From Flammulina velutipes (taxonomy: Eukaryota; Basidiomycota; Agaricomycetes; Agaricales; Physalacriaceae): 64,000 bases of DNA. The translations under genes were made by a program, and so were the position numbers. The notes beneath the pieces are model-generated. The model was not told the DNA's origin. It did no database searches and saw only the letters and a program-made list of their open reading frames with translations. The DNA is taken from NCBI GenBank assembly GCA_011800155.1, contig CM022371.1, positions 186,001 through 250,000 of the forward strand, given 5' to 3'. Shown in pieces: positions 46,251 through 55,298 of this stretch (positions are counted from its first letter, which is position 1; the number at the start of each line of letters is the position of its first letter).

Positions 46251-48422
46251 TCACATACCATACTCATCTTCAAGGTCAATTGTTGACGAGGCGGGGGAGG
46301 TTTTAGTTGACGGAGCCAAAGAAAAGGAACATGCAACTTCCTGGAAGACGGCATCGAGCCTGTCTCTCATCTTCTTGAGGGCATCCAGAGGGATGCCTTG
46401 CGGGGGGCTCCAGGGGAAGAGAGTCGCATGCGTGCCAGGAAGTACAAATGTGACGTTGAGATACTCTGACATGATCTCCGCAAGTATTATGCAAGATCGA
46501 CAGCACTTCTTGCTCACCGCGATGGTTATCTTTGTCGAAGAGGGCTGGCAACATATATAAGAGAACAATCGCGCGAGATGTGGAGGAAACGTACAGGGAA
46601 CAGTGTCTCCACGACGGTCTTATCGATACCCACAAAGTTCCCATTCAATTGCGAGATGGACGCCAGGCCCATTGCCGTTGCTTCGGCGTGTACCATGGCA
46701 GTCTGCGCAGTATTTACGACAGCCTCCACAGCCCGTTCACTTCCTAATCTGTGCTGAAGGAAGAGCAATGCGTTGTCACGAATCTCTGGTGGCGTCTTTG
46801 TTTGAAAATGAGCCAGACACCGGTTCTTGAAAGAAGCCACATCGCTCTCCGATAGGTCGTGCCGACGGGGGAGAGCTTTGACGTGGTAAATCTCCAGAAG
46901 CTTGGGATATCGTTGCACGCTCTTCACAATGACTTGTACAGCTTCATACCATGCAGTAATGGTCCGACAAAACCGCACGACATGAGCGCTGCGTCCATTC
47001 AGGTTGAATGCATTGGGTTCATCGGATGCTGTGAAGGGGCCCTTATCAAGTAGAAAAATATGGAATGGGGAATCAAACATTCGTACGGTCATCATCCATC
47101 AACCAGTCGTCGTCGCCATCGAACAGTTCTACAAGAAATTATGAGTGACGCGGCAGTGTAAGATGGGTATGACATGCCACCGGTTTTCGACATAGATGAA
47201 GCTCCATCTGCGACAGCGTGCTCATTGTCGGGGGTGTTTGCTAAAAACTCAGATATAGACATAAACTGAGTATTGCACGTACTCTTGCCATCGTCAGGCG
47301 AGGGACCTGAAAGTGAGGTCAATCTTATGTTCAAGCCCCAAGGAAATGAACGTACTTTTCTTTCTTGCAGGGAAAGAGTGCATACCATTTGTGTATTGGG
47401 AGTGCAGCCTGTTCTCTAAAGCCGGGGGTTCGAAGATAACCGACATGAGTTCCTTTTCTTCAATGAGCATCTTGAACATGCCGATCGCATCCACGAGGTC
47501 CATGGTTTCTTCGGGGTTTAACGCAGTGAGCCTGGGTTTGCCCTCCCTCAACACGACTCCTTGGATATCGCTAAACGTCGAGTCGATAAAGGCAGCCCAC
47601 ATTCCTACGTTCGCGGAAGTGACGTGGTATACGCCTGAACTATCCTTTCCAAGTCCGGCGCGTTCTAACTTGTCGTGTTTATGCGCAGGACATGTTAACG
47701 AGAACGACGCGCTGGTCACATGAACTGGAGACCCGGACTGCGCCTGTTCGATGTAATAGCGTGCAACGGTATGGAAGGGTGCTTCTGCCCAGAGTAGAAC
47801 GGTGTTTTCCACACGAGCTGCGAGCTTTGGGAGTGCGCGACGATGGATGAAAAGGAGCATCCTGCCTAGGAGTTGCTTTCTGTCTTTGGGAGTGCTTGTA
47901 TAATCGTTATTGGCAGAGAGATTGACATGGTGAATAATGTCTACAACGTCTTGGAGATGCGAGTCGAAACGAGTATCGGCTCTGAAGGTGACAATCGTTG
48001 AGACGGATGAACGCCACCGCCACTAAAACGCACTTTGAGTATTTCCATCCCAATAAAAGCTGTCCGCCGCGAAGATCATTTGCTGTTGGTTTAACTATGT
48101 TCCATGTTCCTCCACTATCCTCAGATTCCGGTAGAGCATTCGGAGTGACGAGTACCAATACGATCCGGTCGGCCTCAATACGCCCACTGGTGGCGTTGGC
48201 GGTAGATGCATTGCGATCTGTTATCTTCCTTCCCAATTCCCCGGTCGTGACAAGTACCGACAGATGTTGGAATAGCTGAAGCTCTGGATCCTTTGGCATA
48301 GAATGAGTAATACCTTCACTGCGGTGGTTCTTGAGAATGGTAGTAAGGACAACAATCTCCTTTGCGATTTCATTCCAATCGTCGCCAGAGACTCTAGAGA
48401 AAGACGGAAAACTGGTCGACAT
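46251..48422 (-). CDS. OTT_1508-like nucleic-acid deaminase family protein D5
   Basis: The most divergent full-length member. The N-module is MSTSFPSFSRVSGDDWNEI with LFQHLSVLVTTGEL. The middle domain starts ADTRFDSHLQDVVDIIHHV and carries an insertion (NLSANNDYTSTPKD), then FIHRRALPKLAARV, LWAEAPFHTVARYY and VGMWAAFIDSTFSDIQ. The deaminase has RSAHVVRFCRTITAWYEAV, AMVHAEATAMGLASI, IAVSKKCCRSC and FVLPGTHATLFPWSPPQG. The conserved His, Glu and CxxC are all present. The frame stops at 46251; one more intron could extend it by a few residues, as in the other members. Divergence from D1-D4 suggests an older duplicate. Confidence 0.7.
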
Positions 48423-48559
48423 GGTAGTCTCCGAACAAGAGGCGTTAGCCTGTGACTGTCACTCAGATCGAACAGAGTCGAGCATTGGTAACTTAAATAT
48501 ATCGCATTCCTTGTGATATCCCTAAGGACGCCACCAAAATGCAATAATACTGAACAACA

Positions 48560-49813
48560 TTAATCTCTTGCCACTGTCCGAAAATCTCCAACTACACGCC
48601 GTGTCTCATTTACTAATATCTTGTTTTCGTTCGAGTCCTCATAGAGAGCTTCTATAACTTCTCGCTCAGTCCATACTTGTAGGTCGGGGTCATTTGCATT
48701 GTATCCAACGGGCGTCAAACTGTAGCGTACTGACAGAGCCGAAAGGATTCCTGGCTCGTCATCAGGGCACAGATGTATGTTGTGTGAAGTAGAGGTACTC
48801 ACTGGTATTAAGGATGATAATCCTATCATTACAGCGAGAGATTATCCTGTCAGAGGTTGTGTGTCCCATAACCATCCTACGTGTTCCAGTTTTCCGAAGG
48901 ACAGCTTCGACTTCCTCACATATCTGATCCTCCGGCCCTTTTGCCCATCCACGATACCGCACAGGACCATTTCCAGAATACAGCTCTCTTTCTTCAGCGG
49001 GAGTATTTTTCGGGAGGCCGGGAGTATCTTGCGGGACGCCGTGATATGTGGTAAGCGGGTGGGGCTCGGGGAGCGGGTTTCGGGTTTGAAGCCTATGCAG
49101 TAGTGATGCAGCAATCTCGTTGATGGACGTCGGGAATGGCGTCAAGTGAGGGTAAGACGGCGATAAACCACCATGTACGAATGAGAGGGCGGAGTGGGAA
49201 AGTTCACTCTCATCGACGGAAGGGTTGGATGGATATGGTGTGTTCGGTGGTCCTAGGAATGGATGGAGGGGTATCCGCGACGCGGTTACGTAATTTTCTT
49301 TCCAGGACTGCCCAATAAATCCAGTGGTTAACATTTTGAAACGGGCATCTTCAGAGGTGAACTTTAGCAGGCGTTCTTCCCTGGCGACATCGCTCCAATC
49401 TCCAACTACATTCTTCCATTCATGATTGCCCAATAGACCTACCACGGCGCCATCCTTGGAGTTGGCTTCCTCACGTAATGTGTCCATTTTCTCATAGATC
49501 CTGACCATATGTGCGCCTCTGTAAGCCTCCACACGTTAGATACCGTAGCATTAGAATGACTGTGATCATACCTGTCGGTAATATCTCCCGTCTGCACAAA
49601 GACATCGACTTTACCAGACCAATGATCTTTAGCGTCAAGAACTCCCGAGAATCGGAGTATTTTCTCGAAACCGTCAAAATTACCATTTATATTGCCCACT
49701 GCAACTATATGTCGTTCGAAGATTTTGGGTTTTCCCAAGTCTGTAGTAGGTCCAGCGTACGAGAATGCCGCTAGGGCTAGCAGAGTCAGAGAAGAGGAAA
49801 GATATGGAGCCAT
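48560..49813 (-). CDS. Secreted PPP-type phosphatase paralog B, catalytic motif lost
   Basis: Three exons (49813-49572, 49518-48803, 48750-48560) join in frame to about 382 residues with a signal peptide (MAPYLSSSLTLLALAAFSYA). Motif I, GDLHGD in paralogs A and C, reads GNINGN here: the metal-ligating Asp and His are both Asn. Motif II (QTGDITDR), GNHEWKN and HGGLSPSY are kept. The GHTRF block has become GHTTS, and the following IDTG is LNTR. The intron positions equal those of A and C. The frame is maintained although two active-site motifs are altered, so this looks like a secreted pseudoenzyme or a very recent casualty. Confidence 0.8.
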
Positions 49814-49863
49814 TGATAATTTCTGTAGATGGTCCAGGTCAGGTGTTTTTATAGACGCGCACG

Positions 49864-49900
49864 GCAAATGAGATAAAACCTTTCTTAGCCGAAGGCTCTG
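49864..49900 (-). promoter_or_regulatory. Conserved upstream element of phosphatase B
   Basis: On the minus strand it reads CAGAGCCTTCGGCTAAGAAA then GGTTTTATCTCATTTGC. The same order occurs at 51220-51253 upstream of C, where the first half is a perfect palindrome. It lies about 50-90 bp upstream of the start, in a core-promoter position. Confidence 0.5.
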
Positions 49901-50038
49901 ATATGAACCGCCACAAAACTGCCACTACTAACGACAGAGGTATCGCACTAATGTAAGAAAGACGCTGGACTGTGTCCATGCAATGCATCTTGTTTCAATA
50001 TAGGTCCTTCAGATGGCGGCACGAGAAGTAATGTACCG

Positions 50039-50100
50039 TGGGAACATCAACCCGACTTCGAATCACCTTGACTTCCGCCACCATCTGCCATCGCGCGCCC
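50039..50100 (+). repeat. Short dispersed repeat (ACATCAACCCGACT…), copy 1
   Basis: The block GGAACATCAACCCGACTTCG…CTTGACTTCCGCCACCATC resembles 52898-52965 in the same orientation and 50755-50822 inverted. Origin unknown; the minus strand of each copy has a peptide-like MVAGVKAIRVGLMFSR pattern, so a decayed coding element is possible. Confidence 0.55.
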
Positions 50101-50754
50101 ACTGTGTGGGATAGCCTCTCCCGTAAGATTGAAGTTGAATGGTCCACCAGAGGTAAAGTTGTTTGGTGCACTTGTCTTCCCGGTGACATGTCTACGCTGG
50201 TCACATGCATTCTGAGACTGTGCTGCTAACCGGTTCGAAGAAAAAGGTAGGTATTTTGCGACCTGTGTTATCAGCGACGGACATGCCACAGGGCGTCTTA
50301 CTTCGATCAGCTGTGTTGGAAGGGACAACTTGCGATGCGACTAGGAGCTGGTAAACGACGCATTCAACCTCCTAACAGGCCCATAGATGGGGACCCGGGT
50401 GAGCGTGACTTCTCGTAGCCCTCGGTGAAGAATTTTCGCAGAGCATATTCAATGATTTGGGCAAACATTGTGTGCGTATCCAGTTCATCCGACCGAATTT
50501 TTTTCCGAGTCGGCCTGGCGCTCATCGAAGATACTGATGTTCTATAACATAGGCGCGTGTTATTTACCTACACATTGGTCAGTGTCATGCTCTCCATCTT
50601 CAGCTACGACGCACCAAACAACAAGAATTTACCGATGTCGCTAGCAGCCACGAAGCATTGCGAGCGATGTCTTGTTAACGTTGTGCCCTATATGTCGACC
50701 CTCCTTCAATAACATGTCCATCTTGCTTGTCGTTATCTCAACTGCACACTGAGA

Positions 50755-50822
50755 CTAAAAGCGTCAAGGCGGGAGTCAAGGTCATGCATGACATGATCAG
50801 AGTCGGGTTGATGTTCTCACGA
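50755..50822 (-). repeat. Short dispersed repeat, copy 2 (inverted)
   Basis: Inverted relative to the copies at 50039 and 52898: GTCAAGGCGGGAGTCAAGG…CGGGTTGATGTTCTCAC. Confidence 0.55.
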
Positions 50823-51219
50823 TACCTTTTCCATAATATCCCGACTTGTATTGTATTCGCTGCCATGTGTAGTGGATTTAATAGGCCTTCCACATGTCGC
50901 GCCATGTTTCAGTTAACTCAGGCTTGTCTGCACATTGAACTGGCATTGCACGTGAGTCCTTCGCCACATGGTTTACCGTTCTGAGATTCCACGTCAACCT
51001 TGCATAGCTGTAGTAAGCACATATACTATTAGGAAGTTTTTGGATATCCCGAGCCTGCCAAGTTTTTCTCTGTGGCGATGATGCTGATTCTATATCAACA
51101 TATCACATTGGTACTAGCAGAACCGATGTGCAATCCGATACATTGGCATGGACACAGTTCAAGCTCCTTCTTACGTGAAAAGGACACCTGTGTTGTGTGT
51201 TGTTAGTAATGACAGCTCA

Positions 51220-51253
51220 CAGAGCCTTCGGCCGAAGGTTTCATCTCATTTGC
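51220..51253 (+). promoter_or_regulatory. Conserved palindromic upstream element of phosphatase C
   Basis: CCTTCGGCCGAAGG, a perfect 14-bp palindrome, is followed by TTTCATCTCATTTGC. It sits about 45-75 bp upstream of the start codon, with a TATAAAA at 51265-51271. The element is shared with B and, in shortened form, with A. Confidence 0.55.
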
Positions 51254-51296
51254 TATACACTTCTATAAAACACTCAACCATCTATAGAAACAGGCA

Positions 51297-52544
51297 ATGG
51301 TTCCATATCTTTTCCCTTCTCTAACTCTGCTAGCGCTGGTGGCATCTTCGTACACAGCGCCTACTACAGACTCGGGAGAACCCAAACTCTTCGAACAACA
51401 TATAGTTGCAGTAGGTGACCTACATGGCGACTTTGACAGCTTTGAGAAAATACTCCGATTCTCGGGAGTCGTAAATGCCGAAGATCACTGGTCTGGTAAA
51501 GTTGATGTCTTCGTGCAGACGGGAGATATTATCGACAGGTGTGTTTCCAGGTTTTCTAACCCTATGGCATCTAACATGAGGCTTACAGAGGCGTAAATAT
51601 GGCCAAAATCTATGCCAAAATGGACACATTACGAGAGGAAGCCAGCTCCAAAGGTGGTGTTGTAATAAGTCTATTGGGAAATCATGAATGGATGAACTTA
51701 CTTGGCGACTGGAGGGACGTTGAGAGCGTTGAACGAACAGAATTGTTCGCCTCCGATGAAGCCCGTTTTGAAGCGTTGACCAATGGCTCTATTGACCAAT
51801 CATGGAAAGAAAACTACATGACTGCGTCACGGCTACCCTTTCATCCATCCCTAGGACTGCCAAATACACCCTATCCATCCGACTCAGCTTCCGTCGACGA
51901 GAGCGCACTTTCCCATGCTGCTCTATCATTCGTACACGGTGGTTTGTCACCGACTTACTCTCGCTTGACGCCATTCCCAGCTGCCATCAACGATGTTGCC
52001 TCATCACTACTGCATAGGCTCCAGACTCGAAACCCACTCCCCAAGCCCCATCCATCTGCCAAATATATTGGCTTCCCGGAAAACACCCCCGCCGAGGAAA
52101 TAGAGCTGTTTTCTGGAAATGGTCCCGTGTGGTATCGTGAATGGGCCCATGGCGGAGAGTATCAGATCTGTAAGAAAGTTGGGGGCGTCCTCCGGAAGAC
52201 GGGAACACGCAGGATGATTATGGGACATACACGCTTTGATAGTATAATCTCTCGTTGTAAAGGGAAGATCATTATCATTGACACAGGCGAGCAGCTTTCC
52301 TATTGCATACACAGAGTCGGTTCTCAATAGAAATCCAGGTATATCTGACGCCTATAGATCAGATAGGGGCACCCTTTCGGCTTTGTCGATACACTACTCT
52401 CTGAAACCTGTTGGCACCAGTGAAGACCCCAACCTACAAAGATGGATTGAGAAAGAAGTAATAACAGCTCTCTATGAGAACTCTAAAGATAACAAGATAT
52501 TAGTGACAGAGAGCCGCGATGTAGTTGGAGATTTTCGTACTTGA
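51297..52544 (+). CDS. Secreted PPP-type (Shewanella-like) phosphatase, paralog C
   Basis: Three exons (51297-51538, 51589-52286, 52339-52544) give about 381 residues. Signal peptide MVPYLFPSLTLLALVASSYT. All catalytic motifs are present: GDLHGD, QTGDIIDR, GNHEWMN, HGGLSPTY, GHTRFDSI and IIIDTG. Intron 2 must start with GC (ACAG|GCGAGC) rather than GT to keep the frame that paralog A shows at the same site. Without splicing a stop follows at once (after VGSQ), giving a protein that lacks the last 68 residues or so. It is divergent from paralog B and probably the active partner of the pair. Confidence 0.85.
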
Positions 52545-52694
52545 GATTGAATAATTATTGGTTTTTTTTTGAAGTTGGTGGTGAAACGGTGCCAACCCAA
52601 TGTACGTCTTCCTACTAGGAAGAGGGGTGGTGGATAGAATAAAGGTGCTGAGAAGCGTGATGGAAACAGTGAGCTCAAATAAAAAAGTTGCGGG

Positions 52695-52800
52695 CTGTCG
52701 CAATAGGATGCGACAATAGCACAGACAACAAAGGAGCGAAAGAAAGCCATCAGGTGGCACGTGCGCGTGTTTTCTCTGTTTTCGTTGGCTTCGTTTCCCA
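52695..52800. repeat. Dispersed CACGTG-containing promoter-type repeat, copy 3
   Basis: GCGACAATAGCACAGACAAC…GTGGCACGTGCGCGTGTTTTC closely matches the FunK1 promoter at 58175-58270, in the same orientation. Similarity extends towards 52600 into what would be the FunK1 5' leader, but no FunK1 coding sequence follows. Confidence 0.6.
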
Positions 52801-52897
52801 GGGTTTGGTTCTCGTTCTTGGGAGGACTCTTCTCGACACCGTTGGTCTAAAACGGAGAGTCAAATTCTTTTCAATGCTCCAGATTCAGGCCGAGAAA

Positions 52898-52965
52898 CCG
52901 TGAGAACATCAACCCGACTCTGATTGCCTTGACTCCCGCCACCATCCGCTGTCGCGTCCACGGTG
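52898..52965 (+). repeat. Short dispersed repeat, copy 3
   Basis: ACCGTGAGAACATCAACCCG…TTGACTCCCGCCACCATCC, best preserved of the three copies (see 50039 and 50755). Confidence 0.55.
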
Positions 52966-54004
52966 TGATGTGTGGCAGCATCTTAGGCAAGAAAGACTTG
53001 GTCGAATACATCATTGACAACGGAGTCGTTAAAGGAACACCGCCTCGACGCCAGTGTCGTCCGTACGACAGCAGACACGAACGCACCTCTACATCACAAT
53101 TCTTCTTCGCTGATTGCGTGGTGCGTTGCAGTATAGAATGAAATGCGTCCTGCTGACAGCTAGGCATGAAATAAGACTCGCAATATCTTGTGAGATATCT
53201 GTATCTTTTTCGGAGGGGTTCGTACAAGCAATGGAGGATTACCGAATAACGAACATTCTACCCGGATGCCATCCGCAGTGGACTGTGGTGCGTCCCATAG
53301 TTAGTACTTTACCATTTAGACTCACGATGGCACAGCGAATCTCGGAACAAACTCCAGTTCTTGATTTGGGGACAGACATGGACAATACGGGAAGCAAAAC
53401 GTCTCCTATCTACAATAGTAACGCTCGCTGGGAAACCCCATCTATAGGTAAGCTCAGCACTTTGATGGCTTTGTTTCGATATTATGGCCAACTAGACCTT
53501 GCCCTTGTACGGTAGTATCCTCCCCTTTCAAAATCTGATAAAAGTAAGGCTCCGTCGCTCTGTAGCTTGTATATTACTGATGCAGATCACAGTACTTGCA
53601 TGCTCCTTTTCGGGCCAGAGGAGCACATCAATTCGAGGTTGCGTCGCGGATCCACCAAGCGACTCCGTTTCTAACGAAACTGTTGATACTCAGCGGCTGG
53701 GAGAAGGACAGGTCTTGGATCATGCGCAATCTTTGTGTTGGCAACTTGGTCCTTGTAATGTTCTGTCTCACTGTACACTCCACTGGCACTGAATATTACT
53801 GTCAGAGGTACTCGAGGTGGTGTCTAGTCACTATAAATAGGAGAGAAACCATGTTCTCGGGCCGAGAGGGACTTGCGTTGGAGTTTTGTTCAAACATGCT
53901 CGGCCGTCATGGTCACGTGATATCTGTCGATCGGTCAAAGTCTTCAGCGCGCATTGAACTCTCTCTCCTTTATACCACTGTCAACGCCACTTCACGTGCA
54001 GACG

Positions 54005-54824
54005 ATGTCCTCAGTCGTCCTCACCATTCAGCTCCACGATCTTGATATCCCAGCCCTCTTGGATGTCTTCCACTACGCACCCACGTTAAAAGGTGGCAAA
54101 CCACCTCGCCCTCTGAATAAATTCATGGTCATGCGGTCAGTCGTCTCGACATATAGGAATCAGAAGAACCTATGCCTTAACGGGCGAGACCTGAGCTCGC
54201 TGACTAGCACTATCTGGGAAGCAGTCCAGGCCAATCCTCTCTTGCTTGACATGATTCTGCAGAAGACAGCGGAGCTGAAGGTCCTTCATGGCATACTCTT
54301 CCCCAACTACAAATTCCAGCCCAACTCTAGCAAGAAGGAGAGCAAGGGGAAGGAGAAGAAAAGGGCAAGAGATGTGGAGGACGACGGCAATGATGACGCC
54401 GAGAAAGTTGCCACTGACAGGCAGAAGCGACCGAGGACACGAAAGGCAACGCCAGAGGCGCGCAGTAGATCATCGTCTGTGAGAACTACGCCTGGATTGT
54501 CCACATTCTCGGACGATTCGTCGTGCTCTGAAGTTCAAACACCACCTCCCGTCGCTGCTGCTGGGTACTCAGAGCCGTCTATCGCATCGACTTCGAACAC
54601 CTCGCTTCGAGCCCCAACTGGAATCGTGTACCCGAAATCTGTGTCGACGGTGTGTTTACTTTCCTCTCGATCTCTCCCTACGCGCTGATTGACTTTTGCA
54701 ATAGGACTGTGGACTTACGCAAGAAGAATGGCAAAGCGTTTGGGCATCCGTCAATTTACGGGAACCTACGTTGTGGGATGATTTATTGCCGCTTCCGGAG
54801 AACGCGCCATATTACGGCTATTGA
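54005..54824 (+). CDS. Alpha-box/HMG-like DNA-binding protein
   Basis: Two exons (54005-54649, 54705-54824) give about 254 residues. Residues about 30-95 read PPRPLNKFMVMRSVVSTYRN, then LSSLTSTIWEAVQANP. The PLNxFMxxRS plus LSxLxxxIW layout resembles the MAT alpha-box, an HMG-fold DNA-binding domain, more than a plain HMG box. A lysine/arginine-rich nuclear-localisation-like stretch (KKESKGKEKKRARD, RQKRPRTRK) and a Ser/Thr/Pro-rich region follow. The intron adds the tail EEWQSVWASVNLREPTLWDD, ending APYYGY. Likely a nuclear transcription factor. Whether it is mating-type-related cannot be told from this window. A truncated copy lies at 30898-30947. The start was chosen at the first ATG with domain-compatible spacing. 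Confidence 0.65.
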
Positions 54825-55298
54825 ACTGTATTCAATAAATACCCTCACGTTATATCTTCATAGTTTTCATTGCTTTGTTTTGTACGCTTTCATTTTTTGG
54901 GCTACCTCGTATATAATTGTTGGATTGCGGTGTTGTTGTGCTCCGTTGATTTAAATTTGGATGTCCTGTGCTATTGCCTTCTCATTGATTTTCGCGTGTA
55001 AGTACAGGTAAAGCATGATCTGGTGTAAGTTCGATAGTGATCATCTTCAAACACGCAAGTGTGGCGCTGCCTGTCAGGATGTGACCTTCTAGGCTAAGGC
55101 CGGTGTGTTTCCTACTATTCAGTGATTCATCGTATACTCCCTATAGCTGTAGACGAGTTTTAGCAATAGTTCGCTTATGTGAGAATAATCGTTCGTCATA
55201 GAACATTGCTTTTATTTCAGCAGTACATGGATATAACTCGAGATAACTATCATAAAAAATAGATGCAAGTTGGAGAAAAAAGAGAAGAGAATGTATAA
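54825..55298. other. Convergent spacer
   Basis: About 470 bp of 3' flanks between the alpha-box-like gene and the FunK1 gene. A/T-rich, no gene or repeat recognised. Confidence 0.45.

Larger units (their letters stand above)
49814..51296. other. Divergent upstream region of phosphatases B and C
   Basis: About 1.5 kb. Each end carries the shared phosphatase promoter element. The middle holds two copies, in opposite orientation, of an unidentified repeat (50039-50100 and 50755-50822). No gene is supported. Confidence 0.5.
52545..54004. other. Repeat-bearing spacer before the alpha-box-like gene
   Basis: About 1.46 kb without a supported gene. It holds a stray FunK1-type promoter (52600-52800), a copy of the dispersed ACATCAACCCGACT repeat (52898-52965), and at 53517-53590 a stretch matching 12270-12345 (AAAATCTGA…GCTCCGTCGCTCTGTA, TACTGATGCAG). 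It looks like a graveyard of duplicated flanks. Open frames here are short and unrelated to known families. Confidence 0.5.

Noticed and set aside
43686..48422. D4 and D5 as a single convergent fused gene
   Set aside because: They are on opposite strands, each with its own start module and deaminase end, separated by about 400 bp.
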